Source: Methanocorpusculum sp.
Lineage (GTDB): Archaea > Halobacteriota > Methanomicrobia > Methanomicrobiales > Methanocorpusculaceae
DNA: 5,968 bases
Assembly: GCA_030539595.1 (NCBI GenBank)
Contig: JAUNXW010000105.1
Location: forward strand, 1-5,968
Direction: 5' to 3'
Part shown: piece after piece, positions 1 through 4,939 of the stretch
Position numbering within the stretch: the first letter of the stretch is position 1
How the letters are laid out: each line of letters starts with the position of its first letter
Position numbers and translations under genes: made by a program
The notes under the pieces: generated by a model
Told to the model about the DNA's origin: nothing
The model's input: the letters and a program-made list of their open reading frames with translations, nothing else
Databases searched by the model: none

Positions 1-134
1 AAAATGTTGTACGCCCTTCTTGGATTTTATTTAGCGAGACACCGAAATCCACGAAATCCCAATCTCAAAATAATAAATATAAGTTTCCGCTATTTGACAA
101 ACTCATTCAAACTCCCCGCACGCACCAAAACCTT
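1..134. other. Noncoding upstream region with a short tandem repeat
   Basis: I see no convincing gene here. A frame from 4 to 174 is open for 56 codons on the plus strand but runs through the promoter and operator, so it is probably chance. The visible structure is a 9-base direct repeat (CGAAATCC at 43-50 and again at 52-59) and a 7-bp inverted repeat (TGGATTT 21-27 with AAATCCA 45-51). A TCTCAAAA box at 63-70 is followed by AAATATAA at 75-82, the same 8-mer as the TATA-like box of the minus-strand gene near 4476. It could be a second, more distal archaeal promoter for the operon, with a start near 105. Confidence 0.4.
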
Positions 135-161
135 TATTGTGTATACACAATATATACAATA
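135..161 (+). promoter_or_regulatory. Palindromic operator overlapping the operon promoter
   Basis: Bases 135-152 read TATTGTGTATACACAATA, a perfect 18-bp palindrome, as expected for a dimeric GntR-type repressor. A further half-site-like sequence, TATACAATA at 153-161, repeats TATACACAA at 142-150 with an 11-base offset, about one helical turn. The TATA-like core at 143-148 is centred 25-26 bases before the GTG at 171, the distance of an archaeal TATA box from a leaderless start. The overlap of palindrome and promoter suggests direct repression by the product of the next gene. Operator identity is inferred from symmetry and position; no footprint is known to me for this site. Confidence 0.65.
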
Positions 162-170
162 TGACGACTT

Positions 171-545
171 GTGAAAATCATCATCAGCAACTCAAGCGAC
201 AAGCCGATTTATGAGCAGATAACTTCTCAGATAAAGAAACAGATAGTATCTGGTGAATTACCTGAAGGTTTTGCTCTTCCGAGTATGAGACTTCTTGCCA
301 AAGAACTCAGAATCAGCGTGATTACGACAAAACGTGCATACACTGATTTAGAACATGACGGATTCATTGAAACCGTTACAGGCAAAGGCAGTTTTGTCGC
401 AGGAAAAAACAAAGAGTTGATAAAAGAACAGCAGCTCAAACTCGCGGAGGAAAACATATCCAACGCGGTTGAAATCGCAAAAAATTATGGAATAACCAAA
501 GAAGAACTCGCAGAAATGCTTGTGCTTCTTTATGACGGAGAATAA
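171..545 (+). CDS. GntR-family transcriptional regulator, YtrA-type
   Basis: A 124-residue DNA-binding repressor. Residues 11-77 form the GntR winged helix-turn-helix: PIYEQI near 12-17, the helix-turn-helix at about 39-61 (MRLLAKELRIS, then TTKRAYTDLE), and the wing ending GFIETVTGKGSFV at 64-76. Only about 45 mostly helical residues follow, too few for an effector domain. This is the hallmark of the YtrA subfamily, which usually controls an adjacent ABC transporter. The GTG start is chosen because the family motif begins about 11 residues later and no in-frame ATG lies upstream. No Shine-Dalgarno precedes it, consistent with a leaderless archaeal transcript. The gene leads the operon, with the ATPase start 2 bases after its stop, and probably represses it through the palindrome at 135-152. 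The ligand is unknown. Confidence 0.92.
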   Translation: MKIIISNSSDKPIYEQITSQIKKQIVSGELPEGFALPSMRLLAKELRISVITTKRAYTDLEHDGFIETVTGKGSFVAGKNKELIKEQQLKLAEENISNAVEIAKNYGITKEELAEMLVLLYDGE

Positions 546-547
546 AA

Positions 548-1402
548 ATGGAAAATGCAGTAAGTGTAAAAAATCTGTGTAAGGATTATGACGGTTTTTC
601 CCTGGACGTTTCGTTTGATTTACCAAAAGGCTCTATAATGGGTTTCATAGGAGAGAACGGCGCTGGAAAAACCACAACCATAAAAGCCATACTCGGACTG
701 ATTAAAATAAACAGCGGAGAAGTTGAAATCTTCGGCAAAAAATTATCCGAAGACGAAAAGGAGATTAAAGAAAAAATCGGCGTCGTCTTCGATGAATGCT
801 GTCTTCATGATAATCTGACTCCTTCGGATTTCATAAAGATATTTGCGGGTATTTACAAAAATTTCGATAAAGACCTTTACGAAAAATACCTGAACGATTT
901 CAAACTTCCGAAGGATAAAAAAATAAAAATATTCTCTCAGGGTATGAAGATGAAACTCTCAATAGCTTCGGCTCTTTCGCACAAGCCCGAACTCCTCATT
1001 CTTGATGAGCCTACAAGCGGGCTTGACCCTGTTGTGCGTGAGGAGATATTAGACATCTTCCTCGACTTTATTCAGGACGAAAATCATTCCATTCTGATTT
1101 CATCGCACATAACAAGCGACTTGGATAAAATTGCTGACTACCTGACATTTATTCATGACGGCAAAATTGTTTTGTCTGATTCAAAAGATGAAATCATCGA
1201 AAATATGGGGATACTCAAATGCAGTCCTGACGAACTCAATAAATTCAAGGCATACGCTGTATCCTACAGAACAAATCAGTTCGGCTGTGAAATTCTTGTA
1301 AAAAACAAATCCGGGCTTCTCGAAAAGTTTCCGAACTCAATAATTGATTCCGCAAACACTGAATCCATTATGGTAATGCTTTCAAGGGGAGATAAATTAT
1401 GA
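548..1402 (+). CDS. ABC-2 type transporter ATP-binding protein
   Basis: A cytoplasmic nucleotide-binding subunit of 284 residues that powers the permeases encoded after it. All core motifs are visible: Walker A GENGAGKTT at 35-43 with Lys41, ABC signature variant FSQGMKMKL at 129-137, Walker B LLILDEP at 149-155 with catalytic Glu154, D-loop SGLD at 157-160, and switch His187. The Q-loop position reads VVFDE at 79-83, so the usual Gln is Asp82. I believe this substitution also occurs in related GntR-linked exporter ATPases. Residues from about 215 form the short C-terminal extension common in ABC-2 drug or antibiotic exporters. GGAG at 537-540, inside the end of the regulator gene, serves as ribosome site. 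The stop overlaps the first permease start by 4 bases (ATGA). The substrate cannot be read from this subunit. Confidence 0.95.
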   Translation: MENAVSVKNLCKDYDGFSLDVSFDLPKGSIMGFIGENGAGKTTTIKAILGLIKINSGEVEIFGKKLSEDEKEIKEKIGVVFDECCLHDNLTPSDFIKIFAGIYKNFDKDLYEKYLNDFKLPKDKKIKIFSQGMKMKLSIASALSHKPELLILDEPTSGLDPVVREEILDIFLDFIQDENHSILISSHITSDLDKIADYLTFIHDGKIVLSDSKDEIIENMGILKCSPDELNKFKAYAVSYRTNQFGCEILVKNKSGLLEKFPNSIIDSANTESIMVMLSRGDKL

Positions 1403-2031
1403 ACGCTCTGATTCTCAAGGATTTGCTTAATCTTCGCACATCTCTGAAAACACTTGCAGTAATGATGATTATATTCGGGATTATATTTATTCCGGGCAAG
1501 AACTACATAGCCTTTTATTTTATTATGATGATTTTTGCAGCAATGCTTCCATCAACATCAATATCTCTTGACGAGATGTCTAAATGGGACAAATACGCGT
1601 TGACTATGCCAATTACCCGAAGGGAGATTGTAAAATCAAAATATATACTTTCAATAATTCTGGCATGTATAAGTTTGATAATTTCAGCCGTTCTGACTAT
1701 GATATTTGTTTTGGCATTTCCTGAACAGATTGAACATTCTGTTGTAAGCCCATTCTATTTCGTAATCGTAATTTTTGCTTTAGGCCCTCTCTACGGCTCA
1801 ATCATTTTGCCGATTCTCTACAAATTCGGCTCGGTTAATGCAAGATATATTATGATGGGGGTAATTGTAATTGCAGGGTCTGCCGTTCTTGTAATCTTTA
1901 TGATTTTAGTAAACGTTATTGGCTCAGTAAATCCTGTTGCTGCAACTCTTTTACCTATTGCTGTCTCGCTTGCGATTATGTTTATATCATACAAACTGTC
2001 CTGCAGAATTTATGGACGGAAGGAGTTTTAA
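1399..2031 (+). CDS. ABC-2 type permease, first of four
   Basis: A 210-residue polytopic membrane protein with about six hydrophobic segments (roughly 17-31, 36-52, 82-107, 117-140, 148-172 and 182-199). Between the second and third lies the cytoplasmic signature DEMSKWDKYALTMPITRREI (58-77) followed by VKSKYIL, typical of the ABC2_membrane_5-like permeases found beside GntR-type regulators. It should form part of the membrane channel driven by the preceding ATPase. The start overlaps the ATPase stop by 4 bases, with a GGGGAG ribosome site at 1387-1392. It is the shortest and most conventional of the four permeases. Its N-terminus (MNALILKDL) lacks the GLVKKDLIV block of the other three, so it is likely the most distant paralogue. 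The cargo is unknown. Confidence 0.9.
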   Translation: MNALILKDLLNLRTSLKTLAVMMIIFGIIFIPGKNYIAFYFIMMIFAAMLPSTSISLDEMSKWDKYALTMPITRREIVKSKYILSIILACISLIISAVLTMIFVLAFPEQIEHSVVSPFYFVIVIFALGPLYGSIILPILYKFGSVNARYIMMGVIVIAGSAVLVIFMILVNVIGSVNPVAATLLPIAVSLAIMFISYKLSCRIYGRKEF

Positions 2032-2756
2032 TGGATAGTAAAATATTCGGTCTCGTCAAAAAAGATTTGATTGTATTAAGAAAATCATTTTTGATAGGAA
2101 TTATTCCTATTCTGCTGTTTATCATATACAGTTTTGCGGATGATATTCATTTGTCCAATATTAATTCTACAAAAATTTATTTGATTCTGGCAGCACTTAT
2201 ATTGATGATATTTTTATATATCATATATCCGTCATTTGAATTGTCTTTGGCTTATTCAAATGACGCAAAAACGGATTTTCATAAGTATGAAGGAATATTT
2301 CCTGTAACAAGAGCAGATTCGGTTAAGGCAAGATATATTCTCGCAGCATTAATAATCGTGGCTCAGGCAGTTGTATTTACGGTCATTATCGCAGTTTTAT
2401 ATCTGGCGGGCATTATTACACTGCCTCCTTATTCAATAATAGTGGATTCAGTGACTTTATCTTTAATTATCTTCCTGATATGTTTATCCATAATCTGTAC
2501 ATCGATATTTTTATTGATTAACTATTTACTGCCTGTCAAATCCAATTTGGGAGAGGGAATTGTTTTGGCTGTTTCTGCTGTATCAGGATTCATTGTGTAT
2601 ATTATTTATTCAGTCATACTTGATTTTGTATCAAGGGCATTTAATTATTCAAATCATATGATATTTATGATTCTCTTGACAATTGCGGTATCAGTTCTTA
2701 TTATGTTTATTTCGTATAAAATTTCTTACAAAGTCTACTGCGGGAGGGATTTGTAA
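2031..2756 (+). CDS. ABC-2 type permease paralogue, second of four
   Basis: A 241-residue membrane protein with six or seven predicted hydrophobic segments (about 20-35, 48-68, 101-127, 138-168, 175-200 and 208-230). The N-terminus carries GLVKKDLIVLRKS at 7-19, shared with the next two genes. The cytoplasmic family motif is present as DFHKYEGIFPVTRADSVKAR at 82-101, though the usual Asp-Glu-Lys-Trp portion is altered to NDAKTDFH. It ends ISYKISYKVYCGRDL. The ATG overlaps the previous stop by one base (TAATG) and is preceded by AAGGAG at 2020-2025. It probably assembles with one or more sister permeases on the shared ATPase. Family membership is clear from alignment by eye with its neighbours; its individual role is not. 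Confidence 0.88.
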   Translation: MDSKIFGLVKKDLIVLRKSFLIGIIPILLFIIYSFADDIHLSNINSTKIYLILAALILMIFLYIIYPSFELSLAYSNDAKTDFHKYEGIFPVTRADSVKARYILAALIIVAQAVVFTVIIAVLYLAGIITLPPYSIIVDSVTLSLIIFLICLSIICTSIFLLINYLLPVKSNLGEGIVLAVSAVSGFIVYIIYSVILDFVSRAFNYSNHMIFMILLTIAVSVLIMFISYKISYKVYCGRDL

Positions 2757-3526
2757 ATGAGTTTCAATTCTTTAGGTCTCGTCAAAAAAGATTTGATTGT
2801 TATGAAAAAGCCTCTGGCAATTTCAGCAGCTCTGATAATTTTATTTTTTGTATTATATTACGGCGCAGTTCTTCAAAACAGCAGTCTCGAACATCTTGCG
2901 GTTATCGGAGTTATCCTGCCTGAGATTTTATTGTTTATGCTCGCGCCTGTTTCTGTAATTTCTGTTTCAGCGTCGATTGATGAAAAGCAGGAGTGGAATA
3001 AGAGGGAAAGAACAACTCCGTTTACAAGAAATGATTCGGTCAAAGCAAAATATATTCTGGGACTGCTCGTCACGGTTTTTATAATAGTCGTTCCCATGAT
3101 TATTTTGAGCGTAATACATATAATAGGAATTATTTCCGGCAGTCAGCCGCCTGTTTTTATGCCGCCTGAGATTCTTCTGATTTTAATTATCTGTGCACTG
3201 CTTTCAGTAATCGGTTTCTCGGTTTATATTCATCTGATGTATCTGGTCAAAACGAATACCGATTTCAATCAGGTTTTTTCTGTGCTGATAGGGCTTGCAG
3301 CAAGTATTTTTATTATTTTGTTCTGGCTTTCGGCGTCTGTTTACATGTATGCAGGTTTTTCAGAGACGGGATTATTTTCTAAGAATATTTTTGTAACGGC
3401 AGTTATACCTATTCTTGCTGTTCCCTTTATGATTTTATCATATAAATTATCGTGCTTTATTTTTCGGAGGACTGATTTTTAAATGGATGGAAATATCTTC
3501 GGTCTTGTCAAAAAAGATTTGATTGT
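2049..3526 (+). repeat. Three 26-base direct repeats at 726-base spacing
   Basis: The 26 bases at 2049-2074, 2775-2800 and 3501-3526 are the same (GGTCTCGTCAAAAAAG...), with one C-to-T change in the last. Each encodes GLVKKDLIV near the N-terminus of a permease. For the last two the match extends to 42 bases with that single difference (2775-2816 and 3501-3542). Both spacings equal the full gene length. This is the footprint of tandem gene duplication and is also a substrate for unequal recombination that could delete or add permease copies. Confidence 0.9.
2757..3482 (+). CDS. ABC-2 type permease paralogue, third of four
   Basis: A 241-residue membrane protein whose reading frame is exactly as long as the preceding paralogue. 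Hydrophobic segments lie at about 20-38, 46-71, 98-126, 137-163, 174-198 and 211-229. The family motif between the second and third segments reads SIDEKQEWNKRERTTPFTRN (73-92), then DSVKAKYIL, with the conserved Trp, Pro and Arg intact. GLVKKDLIVMKKPL at 7-20 and the tail KLSCFIFRRTDF are shared almost exactly with the following gene, indicating recent duplication. The ATG directly abuts the previous TAA, and GGGAGGG near 2742-2748 supplies the ribosome site. It is probably a subunit of the exporter complex in the cell membrane. Confidence 0.89.
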   Translation: MSFNSLGLVKKDLIVMKKPLAISAALIILFFVLYYGAVLQNSSLEHLAVIGVILPEILLFMLAPVSVISVSASIDEKQEWNKRERTTPFTRNDSVKAKYILGLLVTVFIIVVPMIILSVIHIIGIISGSQPPVFMPPEILLILIICALLSVIGFSVYIHLMYLVKTNTDFNQVFSVLIGLAASIFIILFWLSASVYMYAGFSETGLFSKNIFVTAVIPILAVPFMILSYKLSCFIFRRTDF

Positions 3527-4185
3527 TATGAAAAAGCCTCTGATAATTTCAGCAACACTCATATTTCTATTTCTGGTGCTGTATTATGCGGTTATATTTC
3601 AAAATACGTTTGTAAGTCATTTGGACATTTTTTGGATTTATCTCCCAATGATTTTTGTATATATGTTTACGCCGATATTTGTAAATGCTGTTGCTTCTTC
3701 TTTTGATAATAAGGCAAAATGGAACATGGTGGAGACTTCATCTGTCGTGAGGGATAATTTGGTTACCGCCAGATATCACCTTGCTGTTTTGATTACTGCT
3801 GTAATCACTATCGCGGCATTATTTATTTTGAGTATAATCTATTTTATCAGACTAAGTCAGGGAATGTTATCTCCCGTGTTTATGTCGCCTGAGGTTCTTC
3901 TGATTTTTATGATGTCTGCATGTTTTTCTATTATATGCAGTTCGTTTTATCTTCCGCTTATGTATCTGTTCGGATTCAAAAATGATTTCAGGCAGGTCTT
4001 ATCCCTGATAATCGGGATTATTGCAACGATATTTATTTTTAAATGGTGGCTGACTGCATTTCTTATGACTGCTTACGTCTCAACTTATCTTGTGGCTGTT
4101 GTTATTGTTACATTAGTTGTTTCGGTTCTTCTGATTTTTTTGTCGCATAAATTATCTTGCTTTATTTTTCGTAGGACTGATTTTT
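3442..4185 (+). repeat. Duplicated 39-base 3' ends of permeases three and four
   Basis: Bases 3442-3480 and 4147-4185 differ at only two of 39 positions (3452/4157 and 3467/4172, both G to T). Each encodes the permease tail KLSCFIFRRTDF. In the upstream copy the segment contains the ribosome site of the next gene. In the downstream copy the same stretch forms the left arm of the operon terminator. Confidence 0.9.
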
Positions 4186-4187
4186 GA
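3483..4187 (+). CDS. ABC-2 type permease paralogue, fourth and divergent
   Basis: A 234-residue membrane protein, closest to the preceding permease: the N-terminal block GLVKKDLIVMKKPL (7-20), VFMSPEVLLI (132-141) and the tail KLSCFIFRRTDF all match. The cytoplasmic motif has eroded: the aligned segment reads KWNMVETSSVVRDNLVTARY (79-98), so the conserved Pro is Ser and the Lys of VKAKY is Thr. This could mean relaxed constraint or a specialised partner subunit. The frame is intact over its whole length, so it is not a pseudogene on sequence grounds. The ATG abuts the previous stop, with GGAGG at 3466-3470 as ribosome site at a long spacing of 12 bases. Its TGA stop lies inside the terminator hairpin. 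It is the last gene of the operon. Confidence 0.87.
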   Translation: MDGNIFGLVKKDLIVMKKPLIISATLIFLFLVLYYAVIFQNTFVSHLDIFWIYLPMIFVYMFTPIFVNAVASSFDNKAKWNMVETSSVVRDNLVTARYHLAVLITAVITIAALFILSIIYFIRLSQGMLSPVFMSPEVLLIFMMSACFSIICSSFYLPLMYLFGFKNDFRQVLSLIIGIIATIFIFKWWLTAFLMTAYVSTYLVAVVIVTLVVSVLLIFLSHKLSCFIFRRTDF

Positions 4188-4209
4188 AAAATCAGCAATT
4201 TATTTTTTT
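4177..4209 (+). terminator. Operon terminator hairpin with T tract
   Basis: CTGATTTTT at 4177-4185 and AAAAATCAG at 4187-4195 are perfect complements separated by one base, giving a strong short stem with a small loop. An AT-rich stretch with seven consecutive T at 4203-4209 follows. It sits exactly at the end of the permease array and its centre is the TGA stop of the last permease. The T-rich tail suits archaeal as well as bacterial intrinsic termination. Confidence 0.7.
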
Positions 4210-4218
4210 ATAATTATT

Positions 4219-4234
4219 TGTTCACGATTGAACA
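4219..4234. repeat. Small inverted repeat between convergent genes
   Basis: TGTTCA (4219-4224) and TGAACA (4229-4234) form a perfect 6-bp stem with a CGAT loop, in the 54-base gap between the permease stop and the minus-strand gene. On the minus strand it lies just past the stop of the small membrane-protein gene and could shape its 3' end, although no T run follows it in that direction. Confidence 0.4.
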
Positions 4235-4241
4235 GATATTA

Positions 4242-4454
4242 TTAAAACGGTATTTTTAATGCTATAAATATCAGAAAGCATAGAATAAAGACAATCACAT
4301 ATAACACAATTAGAATTAACACCGCAATTACAATTCCAAGCGCTATCTTCATAACGTCAATGAAGAAATCATGACGTTTAATTTTCTTATATTCGGCAAT
4401 AATTTTATCTTCGGTGCAAATCTCGTTTTGTTCTGAATTTTCTGTCATAGACAT
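4242..4454 (-). CDS. Small membrane protein of unknown function
   Basis: A 70-residue protein I do not recognise. Residues 1-33 are polar and charged (MSMTENSEQNEICTEDK, then EYKKIKRHDFF). Residues 36-66 are almost entirely hydrophobic (KIALGIVIAVLILIVLYVIV, then FILCFLIFIAL), long enough for one long or two tightly packed membrane helices, ending KIPF. The first in-frame ATG at 4454, or the one at 4448, is preferred over an upstream TTG at 4472. A TATA-like AAATATAA (minus strand of 4473-4480) is centred about 22-28 bases upstream of these ATGs, which would place the TTG upstream of the transcript start. There is no ribosome site, as expected of a leaderless message. It converges on the exporter operon and shares promoter elements with the divergent lipoprotein operon. 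The gene is plausible but could be weakly expressed or spurious. Confidence 0.6.
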   Translation of the reverse strand: MSMTENSEQNEICTEDKIIAEYKKIKRHDFFIDVMKIALGIVIAVLILIVLYVIVFILCFLIFIALKIPF

Positions 4455-4472
4455 TGTGTTTAGTTTGTTCAA

Positions 4473-4510
4473 TTATATTTGTATTGAGCAAAAATGCGAA
4501 TAGATTGAGA
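4473..4510 (-). promoter_or_regulatory. Minus-strand promoter with shared upstream module
   Basis: Read on the minus strand, a TATA-like AAATATAA (4473-4480) is preceded directly by TTTTGCTCAAT (4483-4493), then an ATTC-containing spacer, then TCTCAA (4505-4510). The same order of elements occurs on the plus strand before the gene at 4727. Position relative to the ATGs at 4454 and 4448 fits an archaeal promoter giving little or no leader. Confidence 0.55.
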
Positions 4511-4650
4511 TTGGATTATTCAATAGCCGGGTTTTGAGATTTAGACTAATTTGAAATTGTAATTTGTTGATATTTAGATGTACATCGTTAGACCGCTAAA
4601 ACCACTCGCCAACAGAAAACTCAAAATCTGTATAAACAAATTTTATCAAG
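4511..4650. other. Core of the divergent intergenic region
   Basis: No gene is evident between the two divergent promoters. There is a perfect 10-bp palindrome, GATGTACATC, at 4577-4586. TTTTGAGAT at 4532-4540 is mirrored by CTCAAAATC at 4620-4628. A relatively GC-rich patch spans about 4590-4615. A small regulatory RNA cannot be excluded, but I see no defining structure. Confidence 0.35.
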
Positions 4651-4690
4651 TCTCAAAATGATTCTGTATTTTGCTCAATGTGTTTATATA
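4651..4690 (+). promoter_or_regulatory. Plus-strand promoter with shared upstream module
   Basis: TCTCAAAA (4651-4658), ATTC (4661-4664) and TTTTGCTCAAT (4669-4679) precede the TATA-like TTTATATA (4683-4690). An archaeal start about 26 bases after the box would fall near 4712-4714. That gives a short leader containing GTGA (4717-4720), a Shine-Dalgarno match 6 bases before the ATG at 4727. The element order repeats that of the divergent minus-strand promoter. Confidence 0.6.
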
Positions 4691-4726
4691 TGATAATCCC
4701 CAACATTATACCGTCCGTGAAAATCT

Positions 4727-4939
4727 ATGATTAAAAAAGACAAAATAATAATCGGAGTAATCTCAGCCGTCATTTTGGTTTTATTTACTGCTCTGCTGAT
4801 ACTCACAAATTTCAGTCTGCCGTCCGCAGTTTCGGCACTAATCCCCGTATGTTTACTGCTTCTGTTCCTAATACTTATGGCAGCTCTGTTTATCAGAATC
4901 TTCTCCTGTCTCGGTAAAAATAATCCGGATGATAAATGA
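4727..4939 (+). CDS. Small two-helix membrane protein of unknown function
   Basis: A 70-residue hydrophobic protein with a lysine-rich N-terminus (MIKKDK), two predicted membrane helices at about 7-27 (IIIGVISAVILVLFTALLIL) and 35-58 (VSALIPVCLLLLFLILMAAL), and a polar tail GKNNPDDK. I do not recognise a family. The start is supported by a well-spaced TATA-like box and GTGA ribosome site. Its stop overlaps the following lipoprotein start in an ATGA arrangement, so the two are almost certainly co-translated. It could anchor, assist or modulate the lipoprotein, or be an independent small membrane protein. The positive N-terminus and short loop predict both ends in the cytoplasm. Confidence 0.75.
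   Translation: MIKKDKIIIGVISAVILVLFTALLILTNFSLPSAVSALIPVCLLLLFLILMAALFIRIFSCLGKNNPDDK

Noticed and set aside
94..99. TTGACA resembling a bacterial -35 box
   Set aside because: No acceptable -10 hexamer lies 16-18 bases downstream; that stretch is GC-rich (CCCCGCACGC).
4..174. A 56-codon open frame from an ATG at 4
   Set aside because: It runs through the palindrome and promoter, ends inside the regulator start, has no ribosome site and its translation shows no protein-like pattern.
227..626. Two minus-strand open frames (227-463 and 348-626) opposite the regulator and ATPase start
   Set aside because: They are antisense shadows of well-supported genes, with no promoter or ribosome site and unlikely compositions.
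2873..3097. Minus-strand frame within the third permease
   Set aside because: Fully antisense to a clear permease; shadow frame.
4219..4234. Intrinsic terminator for the minus-strand gene
   Set aside because: The stem is real, but on the minus strand it is followed by an A-rich rather than T-rich stretch.
4455..4472. Upstream TTG start at 4472 for the minus-strand small gene
   Set aside because: It abuts the TATA-like box at 4473-4480, so it would lie before the predicted transcript start. ATG at 4454 or 4448 fits better.
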